Below the pieces are notes generated by a model that was given only the letters and a program-made list of their open reading frames with translations, made no database searches and had not been told where the DNA came from. The translations under genes were made by a program, and so were the position numbers. A DNA stretch of 64,000 nucleotides from Gordionus sp. m RMFG-2023 (Eukaryota > Nematomorpha > Gordioida > Chordodea > Parachordodidae), in the NCBI RefSeq assembly GCF_954871325.1, contig NC_088775.1:66379561-66443560 (forward strand). The letters are read 5' to 3'. Shown here piece by piece: positions 21,745 through 32,934 of this stretch. The number at the start of each line of letters is the position of its first letter. Within the stretch, counting starts at the first letter, position 1.

Positions 21745-24700
21745 CTGTGCAGAAGGAATAGTGGTAAGAAGGAATATATTTGAACAATAGATGTCGAAAA
21801 GGAGAAAGAAAGTTTTGAGGATTGGCATTTTCCAGAGGAATAGCGAAAAAATTTGAGGTGAAATTATTGATAGATAAAAATATATTAATTTTTTAATTGA
21901 CACAGGATCGGCAGTCTCTATTTTGAATATAGAAGATGTTTACCGTTTAAAAATACCAGTAACAAAGGATATTATTTTAAAATCTTATAATATTATAATG
22001 ATCGATATTATAGGCAAATGTATATTACCCATTAATTATAAGAATAAAATTATATATCATGAATTTATAATTGTAAACAATGGTATTAATTTGATTGGTA
22101 AAAATTTAATAAACAAATTAAAGTTAATAATAATAAATCAATGTAATACAATGAATGAGGTTTGGGAGGATAATATTGGAAAAAATTTTCATCATTATTT
22201 ACTAAGAAATTAGGTTTACTGAAAAAGTTTAAAGCGTGCTTATCGGTAATACCCAACCCCAATTTTCAATGTTTCAAAAGTAGACCGATATCATTTGCGT
22301 GGAAGACAAAACTAGAAACGGAATTAGACTGGAATCCATGAGAGTTATAGAAAAGCTAAAATACTCGAATATCGCTTCACCGATCCCTGGAAAAAGATGG
22401 ATCCTTACGAATTTGCGGTGATTTCCGACAGACTGGTAATGCATATATTTTGATTGATAATTATCCTATACCTAGAATTAATGAATTATTAGCCACATTA
22501 GGTAATGGATCAAAATATAAGGTATTAGATCTATCAGAAGCTTATTTTCAAATAGTACTAGATGAGGAGGCTAAAAAGCTGTTAGTGATCAACAGACCAA
22601 GTGGATTGTATCGCTTCACACGAATTCCGTTTGGGGTAACCTCAGCGCCAACCATTTTCAACAAGCAATGGATTCGTTATTAAAAGGACTACCTGGGGTA
22701 GCGGTATATTTGGACAATTATTACTGAGGAATCAATTGAGATTCATAAAAAAATTTGATAAATATATTAAAGACGCTAGAAATAAACGGTATAAAATTAA
22801 ATCTAAAAACATGTAATTTTTTTAAAGAAAAGATTGAATTCTTAGGTCATACCATTAGCGAAGAGGGAATCACAACAACAAATAAGAATGCCAATGCAAT
22901 TTTAGACGCACCGTTACCAAATTATCAAAAATTTATAAACAATTTTTCGACTATTGCCGCTCCGTTATATAGGCTTTTAAGGAAAAATGTGCCATGGAAA
23001 TGGACAGAGAATGAAACAAAAGTAATTAATAAATTTAAAAAAATTAATTTCAAAAGCATCAATTTTAACACATTATAATCCGGAAAAACCAATAATTCTA
23101 GCTGCTGATGAACATGAAATAGGAGCATTTCTATCTCATATCATTAACAACGAGGAGAAATGATTGGATTCGCGTCTCGAACATTAAATGCTGCCGAACG
23201 GAATTACAGTCAGATGCCATATATTTGGATTAATTAAATTTAAAAAATTTAATTAGTAAACATTTTACTACTGATCATAAACCACTTATATCGTTACTTA
23301 ATCCACATAAAAGTATAACAGATATGCTATCGATTAATAAGATAGTCATTACTACTAGCAAATTATAATTATGAATTGCAACTTCGAGAGACGAAAAAAA
23401 TAGTATTGCGGATATGCTGTCCCGTTTCCCAATTGAAGGTGAACCATCTTCTTAGGAAGAGCTAGATATTAGTTTAATAGTATCGGATGCTCCACAATTT
23501 ATTTCAGCGTTAGATATAAAATCACACACAAGAAATGACCACGTATTATCAAAGGTTTCACGGTACTTTACAACTGGGTGGCCGGAGATAATAGAAGAAA
23601 ATTTAAAACCGTTTTTCCAGCGCCGAAATGAACTCACGATGGAGGCAAGGTGTATATTATGGGGATTAAGAACCATAATTCCAAAAAAATTATAAAATAT
23701 TTTGTTTTTTTTACATATGGGGTATGAGGGTTATACTAAAACAAAATTATTGGCCCAAGAGAACGTTTGGTGGCCGAATATTAACGAAGACATCGAAGTA
23801 CATGGTAAAAATTGTGAATTATGTCAGACAAATAACCAAGGCGGTAAAACGATCATAGGGAAATGGCCCTCCGCAAATAAACCATGGGGAAGAATTCATT
23901 TAGATTTTGCCGGACCAATTAACGGAGATTTATATCTAGTAATAATAGATAGTTTTAGTAAATGGCCTAATATACAAAAACTGTCGAGAAATAATTTTAT
24001 GGAAATAAGAAAAATATTGTTAAGACTTTTTGCTATTTTCGGTTACCCCTAAACGATTGTTATGGATAATGGGCCCCCATTTAAAAGTAGAATTGAGTTT
24101 ATTTTGCAAACAATTATCAATTATAAATGTATATAGTGCCCCGTACCACCCTAGAACCAACGAAGAAGCGGAGTGGTTAGTATTTAAAATTTTTTACAAA
24201 CATAATGATTATAATAAAATACAAGATTTTCTGTTTAATTATCGAAATACGCCACAAATAACCACAAAACAATCACCAAGTTCAATTATGCTATTTACAA
24301 CCCATAGGACCCCTACAATTAATAAAACCAATTTATCCTCATCCATACATACCCCAGTTACCAGGTTTTTTTAATATAAATGAGAAAATATATGCAAAAG
24401 ATTTTAAAAGTATATTTGGATATCAGGCATCATCTTTAAAAGAACATGACCAATGGCGTTTTTAACTGAGACATTAGGCTTATGGAGAAGACATTTTAAT
24501 CAGTTAAAACATAGGTTAGAAGATTCCGATTTTAAAAATAGAGGAAGGAAGAGAAGGAGAAACGATGCAAACTACACCATGAATGGGTGAAAGTGATCCT
24601 ATACAAGACTCTATTTCTAAAAATGATCATATGCACAACTCGATGACCAAAGACATTGATCCTATGCACGACTCGATGACGTAGGACATTGATCCTATAC

Positions 24701-24862
24701 AAGACTCAATAATCAAAGATACTAGCATAAATGATAAAATGGAAATCGACAGTACAGATCAAACCGTGGTAGAGAACGAAAGTACAAGTAGCCGTTATCC
24801 AAAAAGGATAAGAAAACAATTTATATAGTCTAAATTTGAGAGCCCAAAAAGGAGAGAATAGA

Positions 24863-25033
24863 TGTAATAAATTAACCTCAAAAGGAAATTAATAATATGA
24901 TAAATTGTATTCAAAATTGTTAATTATGTATGTTAATTAATTGATGTATTTAGATTGATTTGTAAAAAGTATATAAACTGAAGTACAAAATATATTAAAT
25001 CAGTTAAAATATAATAAATTGTAAAATAAGTCA
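24863..25033 (+). repeat. 3' LTR of the Ty3/gypsy fossil
   Basis: 171 bp copy of the 5' LTR, preceded by the purine-rich aaaaaggagagaata. The 5 bases outside the two ends (ataat, gtaat) agree at four positions, a plausible target duplication. Confidence 0.92.
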
Positions 25034-25160
25034 GTAATATCACGAAATTAATATTTCTAGTGCACACGAATATGTCATAGCGAACGTATTATCACGAATG
25101 TATTACCGCAAAAGCATTATAGCGCATCAGTGCGAATGCATTATCGCAGATGAATTACCT
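25034..25160. repeat. Degenerate short tandem repeat with CGAAT words, right part
   Basis: About eight imperfect units of 14-15 bp with a consensus near atcgcgaatgtatt (for example tatcacgaatgtatt, gcgaatgcattatc). It continues the array seen before the LTR element. Confidence 0.6.
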
Positions 25161-25873
25161 CAGTTGTAATATTGAAAATGTAGCTTGATAAAAATTATCA
25201 TAATTATTATATTTATCAGCTTTTAGACAGATTTACTGGAACCTGAAATGAGCCAAGTCGGGCTTAGGTTTAAAAATTTTTTTTTTAAAGTGGGCTTGGG
25301 CTTTTCACTATTTTGACTCAAAATATATTTAAAAAATTCTAAGCAATAAAATAGAATGTTTTCTCTGTTCAAAAAAATTAACATCATTTTCAGAAATATA
25401 TAAATTTCCTTTTTCGATTTTGAGATTCTATTATTTATCATTTTATCTTTAGTTTTATTGTGATCGTACTCTTTCGCTCATAAAATGATTCAAAAAAATC
25501 TTAGATTACAAAATAAAGTTAATTTAGCAAGGCTAGTTAATATGATTGTGATATAAATTTTCTAAACTAAATGTCCAATTTTTTACGGCATTTTTTGAAT
25601 AAAAAATAATAAGAAGTAATTGGGTATCAATCATTTTATTCAAATTGTGGAGGTCATCCAAATTTTCAAGCATTAATTAAGCACGTTTTTACTTTAGTTA
25701 TATTTCATGCTATATTACAAATTTATTTGAAACAATATCTACAATGATAAATTAAATAATGTAAATTATTGTAAATTACAAACGTTTAACGTATGAGTGA
25801 CATCAATTGAAAATATAATAATAAAGTAATTTAAATATTATGATTTTTTATTGTAAAGTATTAATTTGCTTAA
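25161..25873. other. AT-rich 5' flank of the PP1 gene
   Basis: Contains a short GC-richer piece at 25230-25310 (gagccaagtcgggcttagg, agtgggcttgggctt) of the kind seen in the small hAT MITEs here, then about 550 bp of AT-rich DNA up to the PP1 start codon. No promoter motif can be singled out in such a composition. Confidence 0.4.
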
Positions 25874-26941
25874 ATGGCAGAAGTTAGTAGTATAAATTTA
25901 GATGGGATTGTGGAACGTTTGCTAATAGCAGGGACTCCTGGGGGGGATCTTAAAGCGGCAGCTAGGAAATCTATAAGAAAAGCTTCAATAAGTAGTAATG
26001 CGCCAACACCATCGACATCTACAGGAAAATCAATTAAAATTGGATATGGAAGTGATTCAAAACCTATTGTATTGATGGAAGAAGAGCTAAAAGGTTTATG
26101 CTTAATTTCGAGGCAAATATTTCTAAATCAGCCTATGATGGTAGAATTGGAAGCACCTTTAAAAGTATGCGGCGATATTCATGGTCAATTTTACGACTTG
26201 ATAAGGTTGTTCGAAAATATAGGATATCCACCTGAAAGTAATTATTTGTTCCTAGGAGATTATGTGGATAGAGGAAAACAAAGCTTGGAATGCATCAGTT
26301 TATTATTAGCTTACAAGATAAAATTTCCCGAAAATTTTTTTTTGCTAAGAGGAAATCATGAATCAGCAAACATTAATCGGGTTTATGGATTTTACGATGA
26401 ATGTAAAAGACGATGTAATGTCAAATTATGGAAAACATTCGTTGATTGCTTTAATGTGTTACCCGTAGCGGCAATGATTGAAGAAAAAATATTTTGTTGT
26501 CACGGGGGTTTAAGTCCGGATTTAAAGAATTTAGATCAAATAAATAAGATTCCAAGGCCCATCGAAATTCCCAATCAAGGACTCTTATGTGATTTACTTT
26601 GGTCCGATCCTGACGAAGATACAGAAGGATGGGAGGATAATGATAGAGGAATATCATATATTTTTGGACCAGATATCGTAGCAAATTTTAGAAAAAAACA
26701 CGGAATTGATTTAATATGCAGGGCCCATCAAGTTGTAGAAGATGGTTATGAGTTCTTTGCAAATAGAGGCTTAGTCACGATATTTTCGGCCCCAAATTAT
26801 TGCGGAGTCTTTGATAACGCGGGGGGTGTCTTAAGTATTGATAATCAACTAACTTGCTCTTTTCAAATCCTAAAACCTGATAAAAAAAACAAATCGCCCA
26901 CTAGAGATAGGCGTAACACACCCCCTCCCAGAAAGGGTTAG
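25874..26941 (+). CDS. PP1-type serine/threonine protein phosphatase catalytic subunit, intronless paralog
   Basis: Dephosphorylates Ser/Thr residues and normally works with regulatory subunits in cytosol and nucleus. All metal ligands are present: D101/H103 (GDIHG), D129 (GDYVDRG), N161 (GNHE), H210 and H285, plus R133, H162 and R258 that contact phosphate. Numbering runs 37 ahead of animal PP1 because of an insertion at about residues 20-57, which is Ser/Thr/Lys-rich (RKSIRKAS) and sits between the first helix and the catalytic core. Three usually invariant PP1 positions differ: the Cys after GNHE is Ser164; the Glu in SAPNYCGE is Val312; and the Met of the RVxF-groove block LMCSF is Thr327. 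The C-terminus keeps a TPPPR site like the CDK-regulated Thr of PP1. The frame is open over 355 codons with no intron, and the start is the first ATG of the frame. A retrocopy-derived, perhaps germline-specific, paralog is likely. Confidence 0.95.
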   Translation: MAEVSSINLDGIVERLLIAGTPGGDLKAAARKSIRKASISSNAPTPSTSTGKSIKIGYGSDSKPIVLMEEELKGLCLISRQIFLNQPMMVELEAPLKVCGDIHGQFYDLIRLFENIGYPPESNYLFLGDYVDRGKQSLECISLLLAYKIKFPENFFLLRGNHESANINRVYGFYDECKRRCNVKLWKTFVDCFNVLPVAAMIEEKIFCCHGGLSPDLKNLDQINKIPRPIEIPNQGLLCDLLWSDPDEDTEGWEDNDRGISYIFGPDIVANFRKKHGIDLICRAHQVVEDGYEFFANRGLVTIFSAPNYCGVFDNAGGVLSIDNQLTCSFQILKPDKKNKSPTRDRRNTPPPRKG

Positions 26942-27639
26942 GCATGGATTGCATGTTTTATTTAATAATGAATAGTTTTTAATTATATGTAATCTATTGT
27001 TATAACGTCAATAAATTAATTTAACACGGTGTATAAAGAATGCAATACGAAGTAATAGAAGTTTATTTTACAAGTTGGTATTTAGGCTTTTTTGGATATG
27101 GGCAACAGTATTACGCAATTATTTATTATTGTCAACTAATTGATTTATTTCAAATTTAATGAAAGATAATACAAGTAAAATAGGTCAAAATTTAATTTAT
27201 TATAAAATAACTTGAATTTTTTTACCACCAGGCTTCGAGTAAATAAATCTTTTGCAGATCTCTAATTGGATTTGCTAATGGGATAAGCAATAAAATATAA
27301 AAATTGCAAAGACTATATGAAGAAAAATCTTTTTTCTCAATAATCATTATATATTTAACACTTTTATTTTGCAAAAAAAGTTTTAAGTTTATTTTTTGCC
27401 TTAGTTTGCTTTTTAATTAGATCTTGAGCACATTAGATAAAGTTCCAAATATAGTGCATATGCTATCAATATATATCGACCCTCCTTGAAGTTAGGCTAT
27501 AAGTTCTGAATCGGCATTGTGAGAGAGTTTTTTTATTTTATGAGTCTTTATTAGTTTGGCTTTAGTCATTACCCGAAGTTGCCCTTACACCATCTCTTCC
27601 GATATGATTAAAAGTAAAATTATTGAAGTGCCTTCTAAT
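26942..27639. other. PP1 3' flank
   Basis: An aataaa hexamer at 27010-27015, about 70 bp after the stop codon, is a plausible polyadenylation signal. Nothing else could be assigned up to the MITE at 27640. Confidence 0.45.
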
Positions 27640-27834
27640 TAGTGTTGTTAAATGGCTCGTTTTGAGCCGATTTTTAAAAACGACTAACTCAATATTTTAG
27701 CCAGAAAAATATAGCCTAAGCCTATAGATTTCTCTAATAGATGTCCAAACCTTTGTTCCTTCTACAAACAAAATCTTCAGGCTTGCCTAATAATATTCTA
27801 GATGAAATATCGAGTTAGCCGTTTAACAACATTA
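27640..27834. mobile_element. MITE-B, copy 2, 195 bp with perfect 8-bp TSD
   Basis: Begins tagtgttgttaaatggc and ends gccgtttaacaacatta; the inverted repeats continue inward through ggcta/tagcc words. It is flanked by cttctaat at 27632-27639 and 27835-27842. No coding capacity. Homologous to 6826-7037. Confidence 0.93.
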
Positions 27835-28099
27835 CTTCTAATGTTACGAATTAAATTGCAAATTTTTTAAGATTTTTATAGATTGCAGTTTTATAATGAA
27901 GTATTCTGAATAGGGTTGCACCGATCTTTAGCTGATACCAATCAGATAAAAATTTAAAAATGATAGATAAATATAAAGTCAGGTAAAATTTGAAGCTGAT
28001 ATTAATTCATTTAGTAGAGTCGCTTTTTTTTTATGGGTATGTTTGTGGTAAATAAATGCAAATTGGAATATATGCAATAAGATGTAGGAATCAGTAATA

Positions 28100-28183
28100 T
28101 TTTTGAAAAAAATTTTAGCCGGCATTTAAATTTTTTGGCTTTGGAGAGAGTGGATTTGCCTCCCCCTTCCCGGGTACATGCCT
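28100..28183 (-). mobile_element. hAT-A-like 5' terminal fragment
   Basis: The sequence from atatttttgaaaa through gccggcatttaaatttttt and ggcttt to a C-run and gggtacatgcct parallels the 5' terminus of hAT-A in reverse (10709-10802). It is diverged and has no element body next to it. The preceding 27843-28099 shows a word agggttgcaccgat at 27914 that could be another hAT end, but no gene. Confidence 0.55.
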
Positions 28184-28714
28184 AATATCAACACAATCAT
28201 AGATTCCACATATCAATATATGAGAAGATATAGATTATTATATAGTTCTAATTTAATGTTATAATATTTGTGATGATATTTGTACATTTAACATATCTTG
28301 GATATTTGGCTCATAATCCTAAAATATAGATTATTACAGGGGCGTAAGGGGAGGGGCAGGAGGACAAATTCCCTCCCCCCTCCAAAGCCAAAAAATGCAG
28401 ATGCCGGATTATATTTTTCAAAAATATTATTGTTAATATTAATTTATATTTGTTAATATTTATTCCTATCTCATATATATTTAATTACATTTATTATCAC
28501 ATTCATATACTAAGTTATTTTATAAATTAATTTCGATTTCAAGTTTTCCTTGGCGTAATTTACCTATTATTTTCAAATTTTAGTGGCGTATTATTTATCT
28601 AAATTTCTAGTCAAATAATAATTATCTCTGAAACTCCTTGTCCAACATGGAGAAAGAAATTGCAAGCTTGCCCAACGAGATCGAGTCTCCGCCATCAAGC
28701 AGTAACAGCTTTTA

Positions 28715-29880
28715 TGGAGTTAGAAGAGTCGATTATTAATGCTATTACTGAAATATCACAATGGCTTGAAAGAAATATTTCCTCAGAAGCAAGAAAATTA
28801 TTGGATTCAATACTTATTTCAAATTTATTTTCTCATTAGAATGTATTATTTAATTATACAACTATTTTATGTAATACTTTTCAAAAACATGACATTGACT
28901 TGAATAAGAAGATGAGAATAGCAGAGAGCATTTTATTAGAACTCAGGAAATTAGGGCTAATGTTGATGAAGAATTTCATATTTTATATGTTATTGTTGAG
29001 TCAAAAGCGAGCTATACGTGTTTAATATTTGCCCCCCTCGACTTGCAGAAAGCAAGCTCATCGTCAAAACATTAATATAGGACCAGTTGAAGAGTATTAT
29101 AAAACAAATGTCCCCTCTCTTAGATACATTTATAACCCAAATAAATGTGGTTTTTAATTCATCATGCAGCACTTACAAATCCGCAGATTTTACTTCCACA
29201 AAAGCTTTTCTAACCTTTTTCAGATGGCGATAGAAAAAAAATATATTTGTTAGATTTTTATCATGAAGATGTTAAAATATCTTATGATGCCTTATTAGCT
29301 GGAATACCTATGATAAAAAGATTAACTATGGTTGATTCAGTCCAAAAAATGCTATGGATACTTTGCATTATTTCAAACACATTTTAGATTATATTCCCAA
29401 TTTATTAAAATGGTTATATATATTAGCAACTCTTCCCATTAGTAAACTAATGAAAAAACATTCTCTTTTTTAAGAAGAATAACAGAAGGGCACGGCCCAG
29501 ATTTTTTTAAAAAATTTTTTTCAGCCCGGGTTTTTTAAAAAAAAAAATTCATGCCCGGCCCGGCTTTTTTGAAAATAAAATTTACAGGCCCGGCCATTTT
29601 TTAAAAATAAATTATATTTATTTTTGATTTTTGTAGCTAATAATGGCGATTTCAAATACTTGGTTTTAAAATATACAGCTCGGCCCGGATATTATTTTTA
29701 AAAAAATTTCGGGCTCGGCCCGGGTATGTTTAAAAAAATTAAAATACGGTCCGACTCGGGGGCCGGGCCTGCAAGTCTCTGAAATACACACCTATGAAAT
29801 ACAACTTCTGAAAGTTGATTGAATGATTTGGATCTTTTGAATATTCATAGGCATTTAACGCCAAGCAAGGATAGATAATG
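28715..29880 (+). pseudogene. hAT-A transposase, copy 2
   Basis: Same blocks as copy 1: a MELEESIINAITEI-like start, TTILCNTFQKHDIDLNKK, FHILYVIVESKA, YLLDFYHEDVKISYDALL, and the C-terminal YILATLPISKLMKKHSLF, interrupted after LRRIT by the nested MITE. The element family is a hAT with the DUF4371/52-kDa-repressor-like fold. Several stops and frameshifts are shared with copy 1 and others are private, so the family was probably already mobilised in trans as a defective element. Confidence 0.8.
29483..29781. mobile_element. GGCCCGGCC-rich MITE nested in hAT-A copy 2
   Basis: Orthologous to the insertion at 19331-19642: same position within the transposase and the same internal order of cccggcccgg words, with the first ~20 bp missing here. 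Insertion therefore predates the spread of this hAT-A subfamily. Confidence 0.85.
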
Positions 29881-30221
29881 AAAAATTAGCTCAAAATATA
29901 CAAAATACACTTATTCCTAAGAAACTTTTTGTGTATTAATTTATGTTTCCAACATTTAACTTTTTTATACTTTATATATTTTAAAAGCTCAAAAAGTTCA
30001 AATTTCACTTTTGGGTCGTTTAAGTGATTCATATCGTGGTTATATTCACTTTATATTTTATAATTCACATTTACTTTATAGTTTTTCAATGTCGGTTTAT
30101 ATATATAATTTTTTTGTAATTCACATTAATTTAAAATTGTGTATTAGAAAAGTTATTAGTCCTAATAAATTTATGCTTAGTATTTTTAATTAACAATTAT
30201 ATTTCTTAAAAAAATTTATTA

Positions 30222-30246
30222 CCCCCCCCCCCCCCCCCCCCCCCCC
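30222..30246. repeat. 25-C homopolymer inside the hAT-A 3' terminus
   Basis: An uninterrupted run of 25 cytosines lies just inside the 3' end of hAT-A copy 2, where copy 1 has only a six-C run in cccccctccag. Length may be inaccurate for sequencing reasons. Confidence 0.9.
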
Positions 30247-30281
30247 AAGATCAAATTCCTGCGTACGCTCCTGGATTATTA

Positions 30282-31400
30282 TATAGTTCTAATTACATGT
30301 TATAATACACGTGGAGATATTTGTACATTAATAGAATCCTTAGATTGTTTCAAACTGAAACTTGCTTCAGTATGCTTACATGTATCCTACACATTTTCTT
30401 TTAGCCAGTAAAAATCTTCAACAAATTTATGGTGATTGCTGTTCATGATAGCAGCACCTGAACCTAAAATATAAAATAATATTTATATAATCTCTTCCCA
30501 TTTGACTTTATTTGCAGCTGTATCTCTATATTTAATGTCACTATTACACCACAAATGTCTATAAGGTCTTATATTCTCCATCAATTGAAATTCGTTCGCC
30601 ATTTTCGTTCACGCAATCTGCAAAAGTTTAATGATAAAAAGATTAAAGTTTTCGAATTGTAAAATTTTTAAGAATTACGTAATTTGCGCAAAATCGAAAA
30701 AATAGGCCATCATTTTAATTTTCCATTAAAAATGGCTTATATTATTTAATTTTTTCGCTAGATTCGCAAAAATTGCGCGATGCAATTTTTATGCAATTTT
30801 TGATATTTAGGACAGAGCCTTATCTCTCTATAATAAGCAAATTAAATTGAATATACGAATAATGAATATAAAATTTAACTTATATTACTATTTAATGACC
30901 AAATATATAATTAAACAATATTTTAATTTATTAATATTTCTAGTATATAAGCAATTATAATTCAAATTTGTAGAAATAAAGTGAAAATTTATAATAATAA
31001 AATATATGTGAAAAACCCCAACTAATAGTGCCCCCCCCCCCCCCCCCCCCAATAAAATCCTGGCTACGACTATGATTTAATGATATTAAAAAAAATTAAA
31101 AATGAATAACGCTATTTAAAGATTATTATTGGTTATATTTTTTATGATTCTAATTGATTTTTGGACATAATTATTGTCCTAAATCCATCGTATAAGAATT
31201 ATAAAATATTAAACAATTTATTCGATAATGAGTTTAATGTCAAGTTCAATTTATTTATTAAATATTTCAAGATCAAGTTTAAGAATTAAATATAAAAATT
31301 TCATATTATATGCTTAATATTACAACATGAAATGGGACCAGAAGATAATATACCAAATTTATTTAACTTAATTAACTTTAATTTAAACGCGCTATTTATA
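30282..31400. other. Unassigned stretch with hairpin and poly-C transposon end
   Basis: Holds the MADF-like fragment (30483-30602), an imperfect inverted repeat around 30685-30780 (gcgcaaaatcgaaaaa against tttttcgctagattcgcaaa), and a 20-C run at 31031-31050 followed by aataaaatcctggctacg, the kind of sequence seen at hAT-E-type termini. The left boundary of that element is not visible. Confidence 0.45.
30483..30602 (-). pseudogene. MADF-domain N-terminal exon or fragment
   Basis: The 39-codon frame starts MANEFQLMENIRPYRHLWC and continues KYRD...KVKWEEI, matching the first two helices of the MADF/Adf-1-type DNA-binding domain (FxLIexIrxyPxLWd...YkD...k...WexIa). MADF proteins are host regulators or products of PIF/Harbinger elements. 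A stop follows immediately; the third helix (C-x-x-x-W) was not found, although an intron could hide it. Either the first exon of a small gene or a relic. Confidence 0.55.
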
Positions 31401-31401
31401 T

Positions 31402-31525
31402 TAGAGATCTGCAAAAATAAGCCCGGGCAGGGTATATTTTTTTTAAAAAAAAACTCGAGTTCGGGCTGGGTCGGGCCTAATATTATTTTTAAAAAATTCG
31501 GACCATATCGGGTGGCCTTGTATAT
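31402..31525. mobile_element. CCCGGG-type MITE end
   Basis: Starts ttagagatctgcaaaaa and is followed by aagcccgggcagggt, gggctgggtcgggcct and cgggtggcc words. The terminus resembles the inverted end at 40845-40868 (gatgcagatctctaa). No target duplication located. Confidence 0.55.
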
Positions 31526-32227
31526 TTTTTTAAATATATCTAAATTTTCAATTTGTGTTAAATCATAATTAATTTAAATTTTTTTTTAGAATTATAAAAT
31601 ATTTTAGTTACTTTATAAGTTTATTAATTATTTATATATCTCATCGATTTTAATATAATATTTTTACAAAAAAAATTGGAATCTAGATTTAATCATTGGA
31701 AATACAATTCCATTGTTCAAAAAAATCAAATTGGCAGAAGAAAATATCAGTTTCGAAGATGATCTTGATGTAACATTTAACGTAACCAAAATATTATTTA
31801 AAAAAAAATGTAACATAAGCAAAACAGGCAATATTAGGACTTAAAGACCTTCAATAAAATTTATGGGGAAAACCAACCTAAGTGTTCCTCCCCCTCTTAG
31901 CAAAATCCTGGCTACGGATAGATTACACCGCTAACAACTATATTATGATATATGGCTATAATTTTTTCAATAGCGGATCACTATAAAATTTTTATATCAA
32001 CAATATGTGATATATACCTTCAAAAGGCTTTTTTAATTCTGTAATTTATCAAAAATAAAAAATAATAAAGGTTTTAATTATACAATAACTATCTTATGTA
32101 AAAGATAAACCCTATCCTATATAAAATTATTCATTATTTGAACAAAAAAGATGTTAAAAATTAAATTTTAAAATGAGCTTTTTGAGGTTTATTTTTAAAA
32201 TTAATTCTTGCTTATTAAAATTTGAAT
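31526..32227. other. AT-rich stretch with another CTGGCTACGG terminus
   Basis: Near 31880-31915 the sequence ctccccctcttagcaaaatc ends in ctggctacgg, resembling the right ends of hAT-E-type elements. No gene found; a short open frame at 31690-31840 has no recognisable motif. Confidence 0.4.
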
Positions 32228-32377
32228 ATGGTAGAAAATCATATTAAAAAGAAGAAACAACTAATAAATGATGAGATAATTCATAGATTTAATGAAGGAG
32301 AAAACAAAAGATATAAATCAAGATTAATGAAACAACAAGATTTAAAATTGTCATCAAGAAAAATATTAAGAAAATGA
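32228..32377 (+). CDS. Small basic open reading frame, function unknown
   Basis: 49 codons, MVENHIKKKKQLINDEIIHR followed by FNEGENKRYKSRLMKQQDLK, very Lys/Arg-rich with helix-turn-helix-like character (FNEG as in mariner-type N-termini). No downstream catalytic domain was found. It precedes a LINE endonuclease fragment by 560 bp and might be an ORF1 relic, a transposase N-terminus, or chance. Low confidence that it is a gene. Confidence 0.25.
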   Translation: MVENHIKKKKQLINDEIIHRFNEGENKRYKSRLMKQQDLKLSSRKILRK

Positions 32378-32930
32378 AAGGAACTATATTAAATTATCCA
32401 ATAAATACATCTAAAATGTTTATGGGTCTTTTCCCACGTAAATGTGCTTTTTTCGATGGATCCTATTACAATTTTTATCCATTCTTTATTTGTTTAAATT
32501 ATCAATAAATTTCACTAATTTTTTATAATTATTTCCCATTATGGATTATTGTAGTTGCAATAATATATATATCATTTTTATATTTAAAAATAATTAATAT
32601 TAGCAGCTCAAACTCCTTTCCCGGGTGTAGCTCACCCTTTCCTAAATATTTTTTTCTGAAAATTAATATTTATAATTGAAAAAAAAACTTTTCGCCTCTT
32701 TCTGATAAAATATTACACATTCAAATACTTTCTCAAACATAATTATATTCATTGAATTTGTTAGATATCATATAATTTTCTTACATTTAAATTGAATTTT
32801 TTTACAATTTGTATATATTTAATTTATCATCGTGTGTGATCTCTATTCTTATAAGGCAGACTCTCTGTAAGTAGAATCTGCACGGTAATTATAATAAATA
32901 AGAATTTATCAATGAAAGACCACTTTATTA
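32378..32930. other. AT-rich stretch, nothing recognised
   Basis: Low-complexity AT-rich sequence with no coding signal. A word cctttcccgggtgtagctca near 32610 may be a small transposon end. Confidence 0.35.
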
Positions 32931-32934
32931 GGAT

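Larger units (their letters stand above)
21567..25033 (+). mobile_element. Ty3/gypsy LTR retrotransposon fossil
   Basis: A broken copy with both LTRs. Recognisable parts in order: an aspartic protease region near 21890-22210 (DTGSA-type motif), reverse transcriptase from about 22440 to 22900, RNase H near 23080-23290, integrase with its HHCC zinc region and DDE core at about 23700-24300, and a tail to about 24840. No clear gag was seen. A purine-rich tract precedes the 3' LTR. The two LTRs differ at only a handful of positions, so insertion is fairly recent on the scale of this window; the internal region has several breaks. Confidence 0.9.
28337..30273 (+). mobile_element. hAT-A, complete copy 2, 1937 bp with perfect 8-bp TSD
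   Basis: Ends are caggggcgtaagggg and gcgtacgctcctg, imperfect inverted repeats with adjacent G/C runs. Flanking octamers gattatta at 28329-28336 and 30274-30281 are identical. It carries a decayed transposase (28715-29880) and the nested GC-rich MITE. It is the reference that shows copy 1 was split. Confidence 0.93.

Noticed and set aside
26451-26684. Minus-strand frame opposite PP1
   Set aside because: Antisense of the catalytic domain coding sequence.
31332-31568. 78-codon plus-strand frame
   Set aside because: Runs through the CCCGGG MITE end; no family resemblance.
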